From: Marisa cornuarietis
Taxonomy: Eukaryota > Mollusca > Gastropoda > Architaenioglossa > Ampullariidae
NCBI GenBank assembly: GCA_004794655.1
Contig: SMMW01000623.1
Location: 434,001 to 498,000 of the forward strand
DNA length: 64,000 nt
Direction of reading: 5' to 3'
Below the pieces are notes generated by a model. It ran no database searches and had not been told where the DNA came from. It saw nothing but the letters and a program-made list of their open reading frames with translations. Below are positions 23,901 through 32,156 of the stretch, piece by piece (within the stretch, counting starts at the first letter, position 1; every line of letters begins with the position of its first letter). The translations under genes and the position numbers were made by a program.

Positions 23901-25782
23901 CCCAGTGGACAGTCATCCACTACCCCCACGTGAGTCACCCAGTGGACAGCCATCCACTACCCCCACGTTAGTCACCCAGTGGACAGCCATCCACTACCCC
24001 CACGTGAGTCACCCAGTGGACAGTCATCCACTACCCCCACGTGAGTCACCCAGTGGACAGCCATCCACTACCCCCACGTTAGTCACCCAGTGGACAGTCA
24101 TCCACTACCCCCACGTGAGTCACCCAGTGGACAGCCATCCACTACCCCCCACGTGAGTCACCCAGTGGACAGCCATCCACTACCCCCACGTTAGTCACCC
24201 AGTGGACAGCCATCCACTACCCCCACGTGAGTCACCCAGTGGACAGCCATCCACTACCCCCCACGTTAGTCACCCAGTGGACAGCCATCCACTACCCCCC
24301 ACGTTAGTCACCCAGTGGACAGCCATCCACTACCCCCACGGGGCTCGGGACTGTGTGCAGTACAGGTGAGCTACCTGCCGTGTTGTAGTTAATGTCGAGT
24401 GAGAAATGTCGTGCAAATCTCCAAATTAATGTGAAGTACACACAACGGTCACTCTAAGACAAGTGAGAAGGGATTTCCCACAGGTAAATTTATGCAAACA
24501 GCCCATCAGTAGGGTTAGCCCGTACTCTCACAGGTAAACCAGTTCTGATGACGAGACTTCACTATCAATACCTGGCAGGAAGTGGGCGTCAGAATCACCT
24601 GAAGTCTGTTCTTACTTTTCTCCCTAACTGCTCAGGGCTGATGTGCATAAGCGAACTTAAATTTCTTACTTAAGTTAAGTTGCCCGACTTAACCGCAAAC
24701 TTGACTCAGTTGAGTTGGTGCTTGGCGAGAATCGACGTGGGTGAGTATGAGCGGACTTAACTGCTTACTTAGGTAAGAAATGGGTCAATGCGCTGACCTC
24801 TCGTCCTTGGTGGGGATCCCCTTCGGTCATTGGTTGTTTAGAAACAAACAGCCAATCAACAATCGCTCTCTTCGGTATCTAGCTTGTCGTCTAGTCTGTC
24901 TAGTCTATATGTTGCCGTCTATCTAGTCTATCTGCTATACTCTATCTGGTCTATCAGTCTATGATATAGCCTATCTAGCTTGTCGTCTAGTCTGTCTAGT
25001 CTATATGTTGCCGTCTATCTAGTCTATCTGCTATACTCTATCTGGTCTATCAGTCTATGATATAGCCTATCTAGCTTGTCGTCTAGTCTGTCTAGTCTAT
25101 ATGTTGCCGTCTATCTAGTCTATCTGCTATAGTCTATCAGTCTATGATATAGCCTATCTAGCTTGTCGTCTAGTCTGTCTAGTCTATATGTTGCCGTCTA
25201 TCTAGTCTATCTGCTATACTCTATCTGGTCTATCAGTCTATGATATAGCCTATCTAGTCTAGTCGTCTAGTCTGTCTAGTCTATATGTTCGTCTAGTCTG
25301 TCTAGTCTATATGTTGCCGTCTATCTATCTGCTATACTCTATCTGGTCTATCAGTCTATGATATAGCCTATCTAGCTTGTCGTCTAGTCTGTCTAGTCTA
25401 TATGTTGCCGTCTATCTAGTCTATCTGCTATAGTCTATCTGGTCTATCAGTCTATGATATAGCCTATCTAGCTTGTCGTCTAGTCTGTCTAGTCTATATG
25501 TTGCCGTCTATCGGGTCCCGCTGCTATAGTCTATCTAGTCTGTCTGTTGCAGTCTGTCTCCTGGTGTCAACTGTCGTCCTGTTCGTGGTGTACGTGCACC
25601 GTGACGTCACTCACCTAGTGACGGCGGCTGACCCTGGCCGACCTCTACCCGCCCCGGAGCTGGGTTGGCCCCTGGGAGTGGAGGCTGTGGCTGCCATGTT
25701 GATCACCGTGTCAGCAGTCCTTCTGTGTATGGACATCCGCAACGTCCCCAAACAACATGTGCCATACGTCTTAGTCTTGTGA
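8558..25782 (+). CDS. Tetraspan gene A: claudin/PMP22-superfamily-like membrane protein (3 exons)
   Basis: Exons are 8558-8861, 19045-19200 and 25553-25782, together 690 nt or 229 residues plus stop. Both introns are GT-AG and phase 1 (donors G|GTGGGT and C|GTGAGT; acceptors CTCCCTCCAG and CTGTTGCAG). Exon 1 encodes a hydrophobic segment (about residues 5-26), then W30 and an extracellular loop with W84-x-W-C87 and C98, which resembles the W...LWxxC...C signature of claudin-type first loops. Exon 2 gives TM2 and the start of TM3. Exon 3 gives the rest of TM3, a loop and TM4, ending in a short tail VPYVLVL. The function is not known. The family includes junction and channel-modulating tetraspans of the plasma membrane. 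The hydrophobic C-terminus could be a PDZ ligand (inference). Gene B at 32 kb has the same plan. The introns (10.2 and 6.4 kb) are mostly minisatellite, and the last seven codons and the stop are themselves part of a downstream array. Confidence 0.72.
8925..9175. repeat. Minisatellite, 47-bp unit, about 5 copies
   Basis: The unit is ACATGTGTAAGTGAATATAC + ATTAGTTGTCAATATATCAACCTGTAG. The copies are nearly identical. It begins about 60 bp after the exon 1 donor of tetraspan gene A. Confidence 0.93.
9655..11190. repeat. Minisatellite, ~33-bp ATGGCTAGTGAGG unit (left part)
   Basis: Copies of TTAATCATGGCTAGTGAGG + TAATAGTATGTCTG, with variants TACTAG, GCAAGTTTCGGTGC and GCACTAGTCTCTTGG. These assemble into higher-order blocks of several hundred bp (for example the segment ending 10800 is repeated ending near 11060). 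The LTR element at 11191 is inserted in it, and the array resumes at 16732. Open frames on both strands are period artefacts. Confidence 0.95.
11186..11190. repeat. Target-site duplication, left copy (AGGCA)
   Basis: AGGCA immediately precedes the left LTR (starting TGTCA) and is repeated immediately after the right LTR at 16732-16736. Five bp is a usual length for Ty3/Gypsy integrases. Caution: the host array itself contains many AGGCA motifs, but the exact placement at both LTR edges is what an insertion would give. Confidence 0.8.
11191..12030 (-). repeat. LTR (3' LTR in element orientation)
   Basis: 840 bp, bounded by TGT...ACA inverted ends (plus strand TGTCAAGAAC to TTCATAACA). It contains an internal ~77-bp duplication (TCTACGATCTTCTCAAGAGA block at about 11626 and 11708), repeated CCACACAGTT motifs and a G homopolymer at about 11459-11468. 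It differs from the other LTR at about ten sites by eye. Confidence 0.93.
12031..12046 (-). other. Polypurine tract of the LTR element
   Basis: In element orientation GTAGGAGGGGAGGAA directly abuts the 3' LTR start (TGTTATGAAC). This is the expected place and composition for the plus-strand primer of an LTR retrotransposon. Confidence 0.85.
12119..12502 (-). pseudogene. Gypsy pol remnant: C-terminal part of RNase H
   Basis: An open frame of 127 codons contains VIYVSRKLLDREKRYSTVER, ECLAIVW, LHTDHKPL and NARVMRWALALQ, followed by NKLADALSRAE. These are standard motifs of the Gypsy RNase H domain and its connection to the tether. The beginning of the RNase H domain and all of the reverse transcriptase are missing upstream. 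Downstream only about 75 bp separate it from the polypurine tract, so the integrase is missing too. It is not in a continuous frame with the preceding protease/coiled-coil frame. Confidence 0.88.
12490..12644 (-). pseudogene. Frameshifted tail of the coiled-coil segment
   Basis: Just after the stop of the 552-codon frame, another frame continues with a charged helical text (AYRRELDTTAEELSKSIKKC). It runs into a nine-A run where a further frame change continues SEQVIDIFKEMIKPEDLLHK before the RNase H remnant. Both breaks lie at A homopolymers (about 12562-12570 and 12651-12660 on the plus strand), so they could be true slippage mutations or, less likely, sequencing errors. I infer one originally continuous coiled-coil reading frame. 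Confidence 0.55.
12645..14303 (-). CDS. Zinc knuckle-protease frame fused to a coiled-coil segment
   Basis: A 552-codon frame in the LTR element. Residues 1-80 are a Pro/Arg-rich nucleocapsid-like stretch. Residues 83-96 are a CX2CX4HX4C zinc knuckle (CFNCGGLGHIAKVC). The aspartic protease active site is DSGA at 152-155, with the flap/second half to about 225. Residues 225-290 resemble the usual protease-to-RT linker. From about residue 291 the expected reverse transcriptase is absent, and a Lys/Glu/Leu-rich heptad-like coiled coil runs to about 485, then a basic tail KNKRMKITRVRKKRK and KKKL at the stop. The gag frame overlaps its start in a different phase. The coiled coil has no Gypsy counterpart that I know of and looks cellular. 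I cannot name the donor gene. Confidence 0.8.
   Translation of the reverse strand: MFANVGQATPPSSPPARPKQDRHQFTSPRSSRQRNTPPYRRNESWRTPPHSPPIRTVPKEAPTTIYDRNSPCHPDRWKPPRRCFNCGGLGHIAKVCPSYRPQDNTNGNWKNESNPTPANVAIMCSVTDEEELGKLHLYPGRIRGQQVKVLRDSGATISGIRASLVQPQDRLNGKQSCITFGGNVETFPLTRVPVETPFFNGDLKCCVIENPVVDLIIGNTRGTKRVVFDVQEKESEPTAAVTTRAQFQRQMQGPQPLTLPPVQWNIKKNNRMELQQSDSSLENIKEDAEGRECRLPLEIRDKEIAQLKAEMDVNQKKRDRLAVLCQQQKSTIGELKEKIHELELRRKHQCDDLLKASADIRTFKEREERLRKDLDNTITRLNSLEGNTEAERTAHLETKFNSESLKLRVRDLEGSLEVEKLNSVEANRAVERLTKQMREFEQRLGDRRETQKEYLGLKRQLVEDIAEKKILIGILSKDREIHQKSFTEPITGLGTTKKEPVFVEDSNVTLFKELQYLLLSFELVGKNKRMKITRVRKKRKTATPSALVKKKL
14141..15127 (-). CDS. Gypsy gag polyprotein (capsid region)
   Basis: Starts at ATG 15127 (MAESVREVADFMKEGQLLGL). 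An alternative upstream GTG is not needed. The N-terminal 90 residues include a highly charged helical stretch with repeated RLAREKEAER-like units. A capsid-like domain follows (about residues 105-270: LPAFKEDEDDINAFLNRFEA, W..QIATSF.GEAL, LLLKFQCT, ESMHSFQARL), comparable to the retrotransposon gag family related to SCAN domains. The frame runs on to a stop at 14141, but from about 14330 it is probably not the functional frame, because the zinc knuckle continues in a different phase (overlap 14141-14303). That may be a programmed frameshift or a lesion. Confidence 0.85.
   Translation of the reverse strand: MAESVREVADFMKEGQLLGLKEEALTKYVFQCIERQDRYTERLAREKEAERLDKEKEAERAAREREAERQFELEKLRLERETDSSATRSNGNQTPKGLTHKLPAFKEDEDDINAFLNRFEAQAQSLKWTRDIWPLQIATSFHGEALQLYDNLCVQGPVDYDVLKRELLLKFQCTAEGYREKFRSVKPQSQESMHSFQARLIGLFNRWIDLSKVQKTYEGLHDLLVREQVLQSVSRDLAVFLRERDFQNANEMIDSAERYRQAHPRNLRQDEQKLSCSQMWDKPLLLLHRQLAQSRTDTNLLLLDLQDNEILLPTEGMNHGGLHPTPHQ
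15128..15873 (-). other. LTR element leader between PBS and gag
   Basis: About 750 bp of AT-rich non-coding sequence between the primer binding site and the gag start. There are no convincing open frames on the element strand. This is a typical position for packaging signals, but none can be identified by eye. Confidence 0.5.
15875..15892 (-). other. Primer binding site, tRNA-Trp type
   Basis: One base after the 5' LTR end (element orientation ...CCTGACA T), the sequence TGGTGACCCCGACGTGAT is complementary to the 3' end of animal tRNA-Trp as I recall it (ATCACGTCGGGGTCA + CCA). It covers 18 nt without a mismatch. tRNA-Trp priming is known for the CsRn1 lineage of Ty3/Gypsy elements, among others. 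Confidence 0.85.
15894..16731 (-). repeat. LTR (5' LTR in element orientation)
   Basis: 838 bp, TGTCAGGAAC to TTCATAACA on the plus strand, with the same internal duplication as the left copy. It is followed by the AGGCA target duplication at 16732-16736 and by the interrupted minisatellite. Confidence 0.93.
16732..17035. repeat. Minisatellite, ATGGCTAGTGAGG unit (right part)
   Basis: Continuation of the array ending at 11190, starting with the duplicated AGGCA. It decays from about 16990 into diverged copies (ATTATGGCTAGTAAAG, ATAACTAGTGGGG) up to about 17130. Confidence 0.92.
17335..17582. repeat. Minisatellite, ~54-60-bp unit with 3' splice site-like core
   Basis: Four to five copies of TCTTTACAGGCCCTGTCAAC + ATTTAATAACATGCGATAACAACGGTACAACTCTG. 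Each has a pyrimidine-TACAG|G acceptor-like site, within intron 1 of tetraspan gene A. Confidence 0.9.
17583..18054. other. Intronic spacer with AAT microsatellite
   Basis: Unique sequence within intron 1 of tetraspan gene A. An (AAT)n run lies at about 17953-17981. No exon is supported. Confidence 0.5.
18055..19005. repeat. Minisatellite, 31-bp unit, about 30 copies
   Basis: The unit is AATGTGCCTTGTTATCAACT + GTCTTATTGTT, with GTGCC/GCTCC and GTT/GCT variants. The two variants alternate in blocks. The array ends about 40 bp before the exon 2 acceptor of tetraspan gene A, and its last unit (ATGCCTTGTTG) runs into the polypyrimidine tract of that acceptor. Confidence 0.95.
19201..19905. other. 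Start of intron 2 of tetraspan gene A, no repeats
   Basis: Unique sequence with a CCCCACCCC-rich stretch (19340-19410) and a (GA)n run at about 19511-19534. Short open frames here show no recognisable domain. Confidence 0.5.
19906..22545. repeat. Minisatellite with higher-order structure, ~23/27-bp units
   Basis: Tandem GAGCTGTGTGTTGGTCAGCC + TGT (23 bp) alternates with GAGCTGTGTGTTGATCAACC + TGAGT (25 bp). A marker unit GATTTGTTTGTTGGTCAGCC followed by TGTGAGTTGTACATTAATCACC recurs at about 20317, 20550, 20760, 21402, 21543 and 22059. That recurrence shows larger blocks of 200 bp or more were duplicated as wholes. Confidence 0.95.
22546..23708. other. Intronic spacer, no gene recognised
   Basis: Unique sequence between two arrays in intron 2 of tetraspan gene A. 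Only short, low-credibility frames were seen. Confidence 0.45.
23709..24345. repeat. Minisatellite, 36-37-bp unit, about 17 copies
   Basis: The unit is GTTAGTCACCCAGTGGACAG + CCATCCACTACCCCCAC. Variants are GTTAGT/GTGAGT, GCC/GTC and five or six C. The GTGAGT version gives repeated strong donor-like hexamers (CACGTGAGT). Confidence 0.95.
24346..24880. other. Intronic spacer with TTAAGT inverted repeats
   Basis: Unique sequence, with clustered CTTAAGTTAAGT / ACTTAACTGC motifs at about 24655-24775 that can pair locally. No exon is supported. Confidence 0.4.
24881..25510. repeat. Minisatellite, ~97-bp unit of TCTAGTCTATC submotifs
   Basis: About six copies of a ~97-bp block (TAGCTTGTCGTCTAGTCTGT ... 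TCTATCAGTCTATGATATAGCC), itself built of TCTAGTCTATC/TCTGTC submotifs. It runs directly into the polypyrimidine tract and acceptor (CTATCTAGTCTGTCTGTTGCAG) of exon 3 of tetraspan gene A. Confidence 0.93.
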
Positions 25783-26840
25783 CACATGACACAGTGCCAT
25801 ACGTCTTAGTCTTGTGACACATGACACAGTGCCATACGTCTTAGTCTTGTGACACATGACACGGTGCCATACGTCTTAGTCTTGTGACACATGAGAGTGC
25901 CATACGTCTTAATCTTGTGACACATGACAGTGCCATACGTCTTAGTCTTGTGACACATGACACGGTGCCATACGTCTTAGTCTTGTAACACAAAACACAG
26001 TGCCATACGTCTTAGTCTTGTGACACATGACATACTGCCATACGTCTTAGTCTTGTGACACATGGCAGTGTCATACGTCTTAGTCTTGTGACACAAAACA
26101 CAGTGCCATACGTCTTAGTCTTGTGACACAAAACACGGTGCCATACGTCTTAGTCTTGTGACACATGACACAGTGCCATACGTCTTAGTCTTGTGACACA
26201 TGACACAGTGCCATACGTCTTAGTCTTGTGACACATGACAAACTGCCATACGTCTTAGTCTTGTGACACATGACAGTGCTATACGTCTTAGTCTTGTGAC
26301 ACATGACAGTGCTATACGTCTTAGTCTTGTGACACATGACACAGTGCCATACGTCTTAGTCTTGTGACACATGACAAACTGCCATACGTCTTAGTCTTGT
26401 GACACATGACAGTGCTATACGTCTTAGTCTTGTGACACAACACAGTGCCATACGTCTTAGTCTTGTGACACATGACAGTGCCATACGTCTTAGTCTTGTG
26501 ACACATGACAGTGCTATACGTCTTAGTCTTGTGACACAACACAGTGCTATACGTCTTAGTCTTGTGACACAACACAGTGCCATACGTCTTAGTCTTGTGA
26601 CACATGACAGTGCTATACGTCTTAGTCTTGTGACACACAACACAGTGCCGTACGTCTTAGTCTTGTGACACTTGCGTCTGTCTTGTGACACATGACATAC
26701 TACCATACGTCTTAGTCTTGTGACACATGACACTGCAATACGTCTTAGTCTTGTAACACATGGCACAGTGTCATACAATTTAGTCTTGTGACACATGACA
26801 CACTGTCATGCATCTTAGTCTTGTGACATGATACAGTGTC
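25763..26840. repeat. Minisatellite, 32-35-bp unit, containing the stop codon of tetraspan gene A
   Basis: About 30 copies of GTGCCATACGTCTTAGTCTT + GTGACACATGACACA. The first copy is the coding end of tetraspan gene A (GTG CCA TAC GTC TTA GTC TTG TGA, residues VPYVLVL and stop). Later copies are in its 3' flank, and many keep the TTG TGA. The array decays after about 26690. Confidence 0.95.
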
Positions 26841-28114
26841 AGGAAAACACAGGAAAGGGAAGAAGACGCGGAAACGAAACAGCAATAAGGGGAACAAAGG
26901 GAAAAAGAGAAACCCGTGTAAGGGAGAAAAAAGGAAAGAGAGGGAGACGTTTGTCCTGAAAGCAAAACAAAAAGGGGAATTTATATATAGTACATGTAAC
27001 ACGTGACATCAAAATAATCATTCATATCAAACTGCTTCTGACATAACCTGGTTAAACTGCTTCTCAACAGAATGAAGTGCGCGACTGTGTCCTGCAGTAA
27101 CATTCACAAATTGTCTCCTCTAATACATGCACCTTTTACCTCACATCTAAACATCAAAACAACTTCTACCTCTTGCAGGTGTTGACACGTGCAGTCACAT
27201 ATCCCCGTCAGAGCATCTTACAAAATACCTCGTGTTACCACATCAACATTTTCCTCAAATACGTTATCGCAAATAACAGGTTACACAGTAAGAACACGTT
27301 AAAACAATGACCCTCAACATAATTTCTACATCTATCTCCTCACATCGTCTTTTCCCTATGAAGGTGCCACCCGAGGAAAAGTGTCCCATCCCCTCGTACA
27401 GAAATCCGCAATCATCTGGCACCTACTCCATGCAATACAAACAAAATACGATGATCTCTTACAGCAGGTCTTGAGTATTTAAAGACAGAAATATTTCCCA
27501 CTCTTGTGAATTCGGACAAACTTTCCCAGGCCGGCCATCTGGCCCACCCTCGGCCACGTCACCCTCACAAAAGAAAGCACATAGTGCCCCGGGAGAGTTA
27601 CTTCCCCTCTCTAATCTCGGTCCTGTCTCGCAGGTGCGAGAACCTGCGAGACTACATCCAAATCAATACATACACAAAGTAAAATAATAAAGTTACTACG
27701 ACAAAAATTATTTAAAAACGTAAATACAGGTGACAAATTTTCTACTTTGTCGAGGGTGTTACACTATGAAATGTCATTGTTATTACTTACCTATTACAAA
27801 ATTTCACCCGGAGATGGTTTTAAGAGCTTTTACTGGAACGTTTCATGAACCAGTCCTAACCCTTGGCTTCATGTGTTGCTATGTGGGGTCTGAGTGGGTA
27901 AAGTAGTCACGGGTTTAACACAGTAGTCAACGTGTCGAGGAAATGGCAAGAAAGTTTATTTGTTGTTTGAATGGCGGGCAAGGTCAAAGGTTAGAATGAA
28001 TTCTCCCATGTTTGGGCCAGCAATCAACAGCCACTTCCATCAGGTCGAGGACGTCAGGTGTCCAGATGGTCATCACGGTGGGCAATTACGGGATTTGTTA
28101 CCGAGTCCATAGCA

Positions 28115-28187
<73 letters not shown>

Positions 28188-29205
28188 GAGGTTGAGGGAC
28201 TGTCAGAGTACAAGGGACAGGAGGTGGGTAAAGTGCTCCTCCCAGCCAGTGACTAATAAAGAGATGTCGGGACGAGATAGGTTTACGCGAGATGGGAAAT
28301 TTGAGTCTGGTTATCCAGCCCTGAATGACATTCTAGCCATTTATTTCTTCGCATATTTCTTTGCCATGTTCTCTCCAGCCTACCATACCAACCCCATCGT
28401 GCCTCGTTATGTCAGTTTGAATAAACGGCTGTAACAATCAAAGTGTCTTGTGTTGTCTTTGCACGGTGCGAGTGTCATGATGTGGATACATGTCAACGAG
28501 TTTTTGCCACAATCGACAACAGAGCAAAGGGATGACACCATGACACACAAGGCAAGTGTCCGGATGTAGATGAGGAACAAATGGTTGAGCAGATTTCGCT
28601 GGATTATGAAAGTTTGTTTGAGTAGATGTCGAGCGTAGACACAGGTCACAGACAAAGGGGCAGAGAATGCCAAGGGTGGGGCCAGACAAGAAGCATGTAC
28701 CTATTGTCTCCCCTCTGATGCGTAGCACCAAGAGGTCAGCAAATGCACACGGAGGCCGACTCGGGTGGTAAAACGTCAGCAGCTCAGACGGGTATACTGG
28801 GGTGAGACCGTCAAGACATCAGCAGCTGACAGTGTGACCATTTAGAAGTCAGTAGCAGCTCAGACGGGTATACTGGGGTGAAAACATCATCGTCGTCGTC
28901 ATAGAACTTGCACAGTGTCTTACCCCGTGTGGAAGCGAGTTCGACGAGTCATTCCTGAGCTTGATGTATGGGAAAAGACTCTAAACTGTGTGGTTTCGAG
29001 GCCAGCATGTGTTACCCCCCTTTCCGCTGATGTTACAATGGCCTTCAAATCCAAATCCTCCGGCGTTTAACGGGCAGCACCGAGTACTAACTACTCTCCC
29101 TCACTGACACTAAACTAGTCAACTACACTGAGGTCTTCTTAACGGTCCAGTGCTTTTAACTGTCAACTAAAAGTTGATCTAAGCGTTCACAAGCAATGAG
29201 AGACA
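26841..29205. other. Intergenic stretch between tetraspan genes A and B; GT microsatellite
   Basis: Unique, partly purine-rich sequence (26845-26955), with a long (GT)n run at about 28113-28186. AATAAA occurs at 28255 and 28421. Open frames at 28012-28434 and 28407-28731 show no recognisable domain, and I do not call them genes. Confidence 0.45.
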
Positions 29206-30705
29206 CTGACTTACAGACACCAGTATACTGTAGTCAGACACTGAGACACCAGTATACTGTAGTCAGACACTGAGACACCAGTATACTGTAGTCAGACACT
29301 GAGACACCAGTATACTGTAGTCAGACACTGAGACACCAATATACTGTAGTCAGACACTGAGACACCAGTATACTGTAGTCAGACACTGAGACACCAGTAT
29401 ACTGTAGTCAGACACTGAGACACCAGTATACTGTAGTCAGACACTGAGACACCAGTATACTGTAGTCAGACACTGAGTATACTGTAGTCAGACACTGAGA
29501 CACCAGTATACTGTAGTCAGACACTGAGACACCAGTATACTGTAGTCAGACACTGAGACACCAGTATACTGTAGTCAGACACTGAGATACCAGTATACTG
29601 TAGTCAGACACTGAGACACCAATATACTGTAGTCAGACACTGAGACACCAGTATACTGTAGTCAGACACTGAGACACCAGTATACTGTAGTCAGACACTG
29701 AGACACCAGTATACTGTAGTCAGACACTGAGACACCAGTATACTGTAGTCAGACACTGAGACACCAGTATACTGTAGACAGACACTGACTTACAGACACC
29801 AATATACTGTAGTCAGACACTGAGTCCCCAGTATATTGTAGTCAGACACTGACTTACAGACACAAGTATACTGTAGTCAGACACTGACTTACAGACACAA
29901 GTATACTGTAGTCAGACACTGAGACACCAGTATACTGTAGTCAGACACTGAGACACCAGTATACTGTAGTCAGACACTGAGACACCAGTATATTGTTGTC
30001 AGACACTGACTTACAGACACCAGTATACTGTAGTCAGACACTGAGACACCAGTATACTGTAGTCAGACACTGACACCAGTATATTGTTGTCAGACACTGA
30101 CTTAGAGACACCAGTATACTGTAGTCAGACACTGAGACACCAGTATACTGTAGTCAGACACTGAGACACCAGTATACTGTAGTCAGACACTGAGACACCA
30201 GTATACTGTAGTCAGACACTGACACCAGTATATTGTTGTCAGACACTGACTTAGAGACACCAGTATACTGTAGTCAGACACTGAGACACCAGTATACTGT
30301 AGTCAGACACTGAGACACCAGTATACTGTTGTCAGACACTGAGACACCAGTATACTGTAGTCAGACACTGAGACACCAGTATACTGTTGTCAGACACTGA
30401 GACACCAGTATACTGTTGTCAGACACTGAGACACCAGTATACTGTTGTCAGACACTGACAGAGACACCAGTAAGACACTTAGACACCAGTATACTGTAGT
30501 CAGACACTGAGACACCAGTATACTGTAGTCAGACACTGAGACACCAGTATACTGTAGTCAGACACTGAGACACCAGTATACTGTAGTCAGACACTGACAG
30601 AGACACCAGTATACTGTAGTCAGACACTGAGACACCAGTATACTGTAGTCAGACACTGAGAGAGACACCAGTAAGACACTGAGACACCAGTATACTGTAG
30701 TCAGA
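29206..30705. repeat. Minisatellite, 29-bp unit, about 50 copies
   Basis: The unit is ACACTGAGACACCAGTATAC + TGTAGTCAG. Variants insert CTTACAGACACC or drop the GAGACACC part. It is highly homogeneous. Confidence 0.95.
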
Positions 30706-32156
30706 AGGTGATGGCGGATTTAGTCTAAGCTACGCTGGGGGCTGCTATTGTTCTGTCAGTGTCAGACCAAGATGCGCAATGAGCGGGTAGTAAGCTAAGC
30801 TACAGTATATCAATGACGATGTTTACCACGAAGGTGATGAAGGTCTGGCGTACAAACAGACCACAGTTAGGGGAGGGGAGGAGGGGCAGTGAGTGGTGAG
30901 TCGACAGGCCAGGCTGCTCTAACGTATGTGTCACTCATCGACCAGCCCACCTGGCGAACAACACCTGGCGCCCAGCCAGACTCGGGGCCTGACACACCCC
31001 ACCCCTCCCCTCCACACACACACACACACACAGCCGCCGCCTCACAGCCTCCTGCTGCCGGTCTCCCCACCCTCCAGCTCCACTACCTTGTCGACAAAAA
31101 AATTAAAAATGACTCAACTATTAATCAGGCGGAAAGGGAGGGGTTGTCACAAAGAGGCCAGAGTTCGTCATCTTGGTCTGTCCTACCCCCGCCAGCTGCC
31201 GTTCTTCTCGCTCACCTGACTCCCCCCAGAGCAACAGAGATCTTGAGCCCTCGCTTCACAGGCGGCGCTGTGCACAGTGTGTGTTTGATGACTGTGTTAG
31301 TAGCTACCTTGTTGTTATCTACACTACACTACTTGTACACCTTGTTTGTAGCCCCCAGGCTTTGTCCTGTGTGGTGTACAGGTATGTACATTGTCCAAGT
31401 CTCACCCTGGTTAGCGGGCAGCCACGGAACCGTGTCCGGACGTTTGAAGAGATGCGAAGAAAATCGAGTCGTCATACCTGAACGCACACAAGGTAGGAGC
31501 GCGTGACAGTGTGCACAGACTAGCAGACGACAAATCCGCCCGTGTGACAGGTGTGTGTTCACAGCGCAAGAGACTGTCATCTGCCAGTGTTCACACCGCT
31601 GCAGCATTTCAACTTTGCATAATTACCTCCTTGGATGTCGCTTGTTCTTAATTAAGGACATGGTAAAGTGCGCACAGGTAAGACAGGTAAGAAAGTAGTG
31701 AGTGATCCTGTCGTTACCTGTCCTGACGTCACGACCTACAGGATGTCAACAGTGCCAATTCATGAAGACGTGGAGTGGTGAGTCAGGTATCTAACTGACC
31801 GGTAGCCAGGTAAGACGACAGGTGAGGGAAATCTCCGTGAGGGAGAGGGAACATGTCGAGTACACCGTCCGCCTCTTTCTGTGATGCCGACCAAAGACGG
31901 GACCGGTGAGGAGTGGAGTGGACAGACAGTCGCTGTGTGTACGGCGTAAACACACCTCGTCTCCGCTGTAAAGGTTTCTAGCTTCTTGGGAGTGCACGTG
32001 TGTGAGCAAGTAAACAAACATCTTACCATAAGCTGTTGACAAACACTAGGGGGATATTTTTAGCGCCGGGAGGTTATTTTAAGCTCTGGGGGGGAGTCTC
32101 CTGGGAGCTTCTGCAGCAGTCAGGGACGCGTTGACAACAGCGGCACAGCGACAACC
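30706..32156. other. Upstream region of tetraspan gene B
   Basis: Unique sequence, GC-rich around 30870-31260. A TATA-like GATATTTTTA lies at about 32052-32061, roughly 100 bp before the ATG of gene B, and could be its core promoter (inference). An open frame at 30889-31506 contains one hydrophobic stretch (about 31283-31350) but no recognisable fold or conserved motif. Confidence 0.4.

Noticed and set aside
28012..28434. 140-codon frame across the GT microsatellite
   Set aside because: A third of it is a CV dipeptide run from (GT)n. No domain and no conserved motif are seen in the remainder.
30889..31506. 205-codon frame with a hydrophobic stretch upstream of tetraspan gene B
   Set aside because: Composition elsewhere is Pro/Ser/Thr low-complexity, with CACA runs. 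The hydrophobic part does not match the tetraspan exon plan and no splice junction links it.
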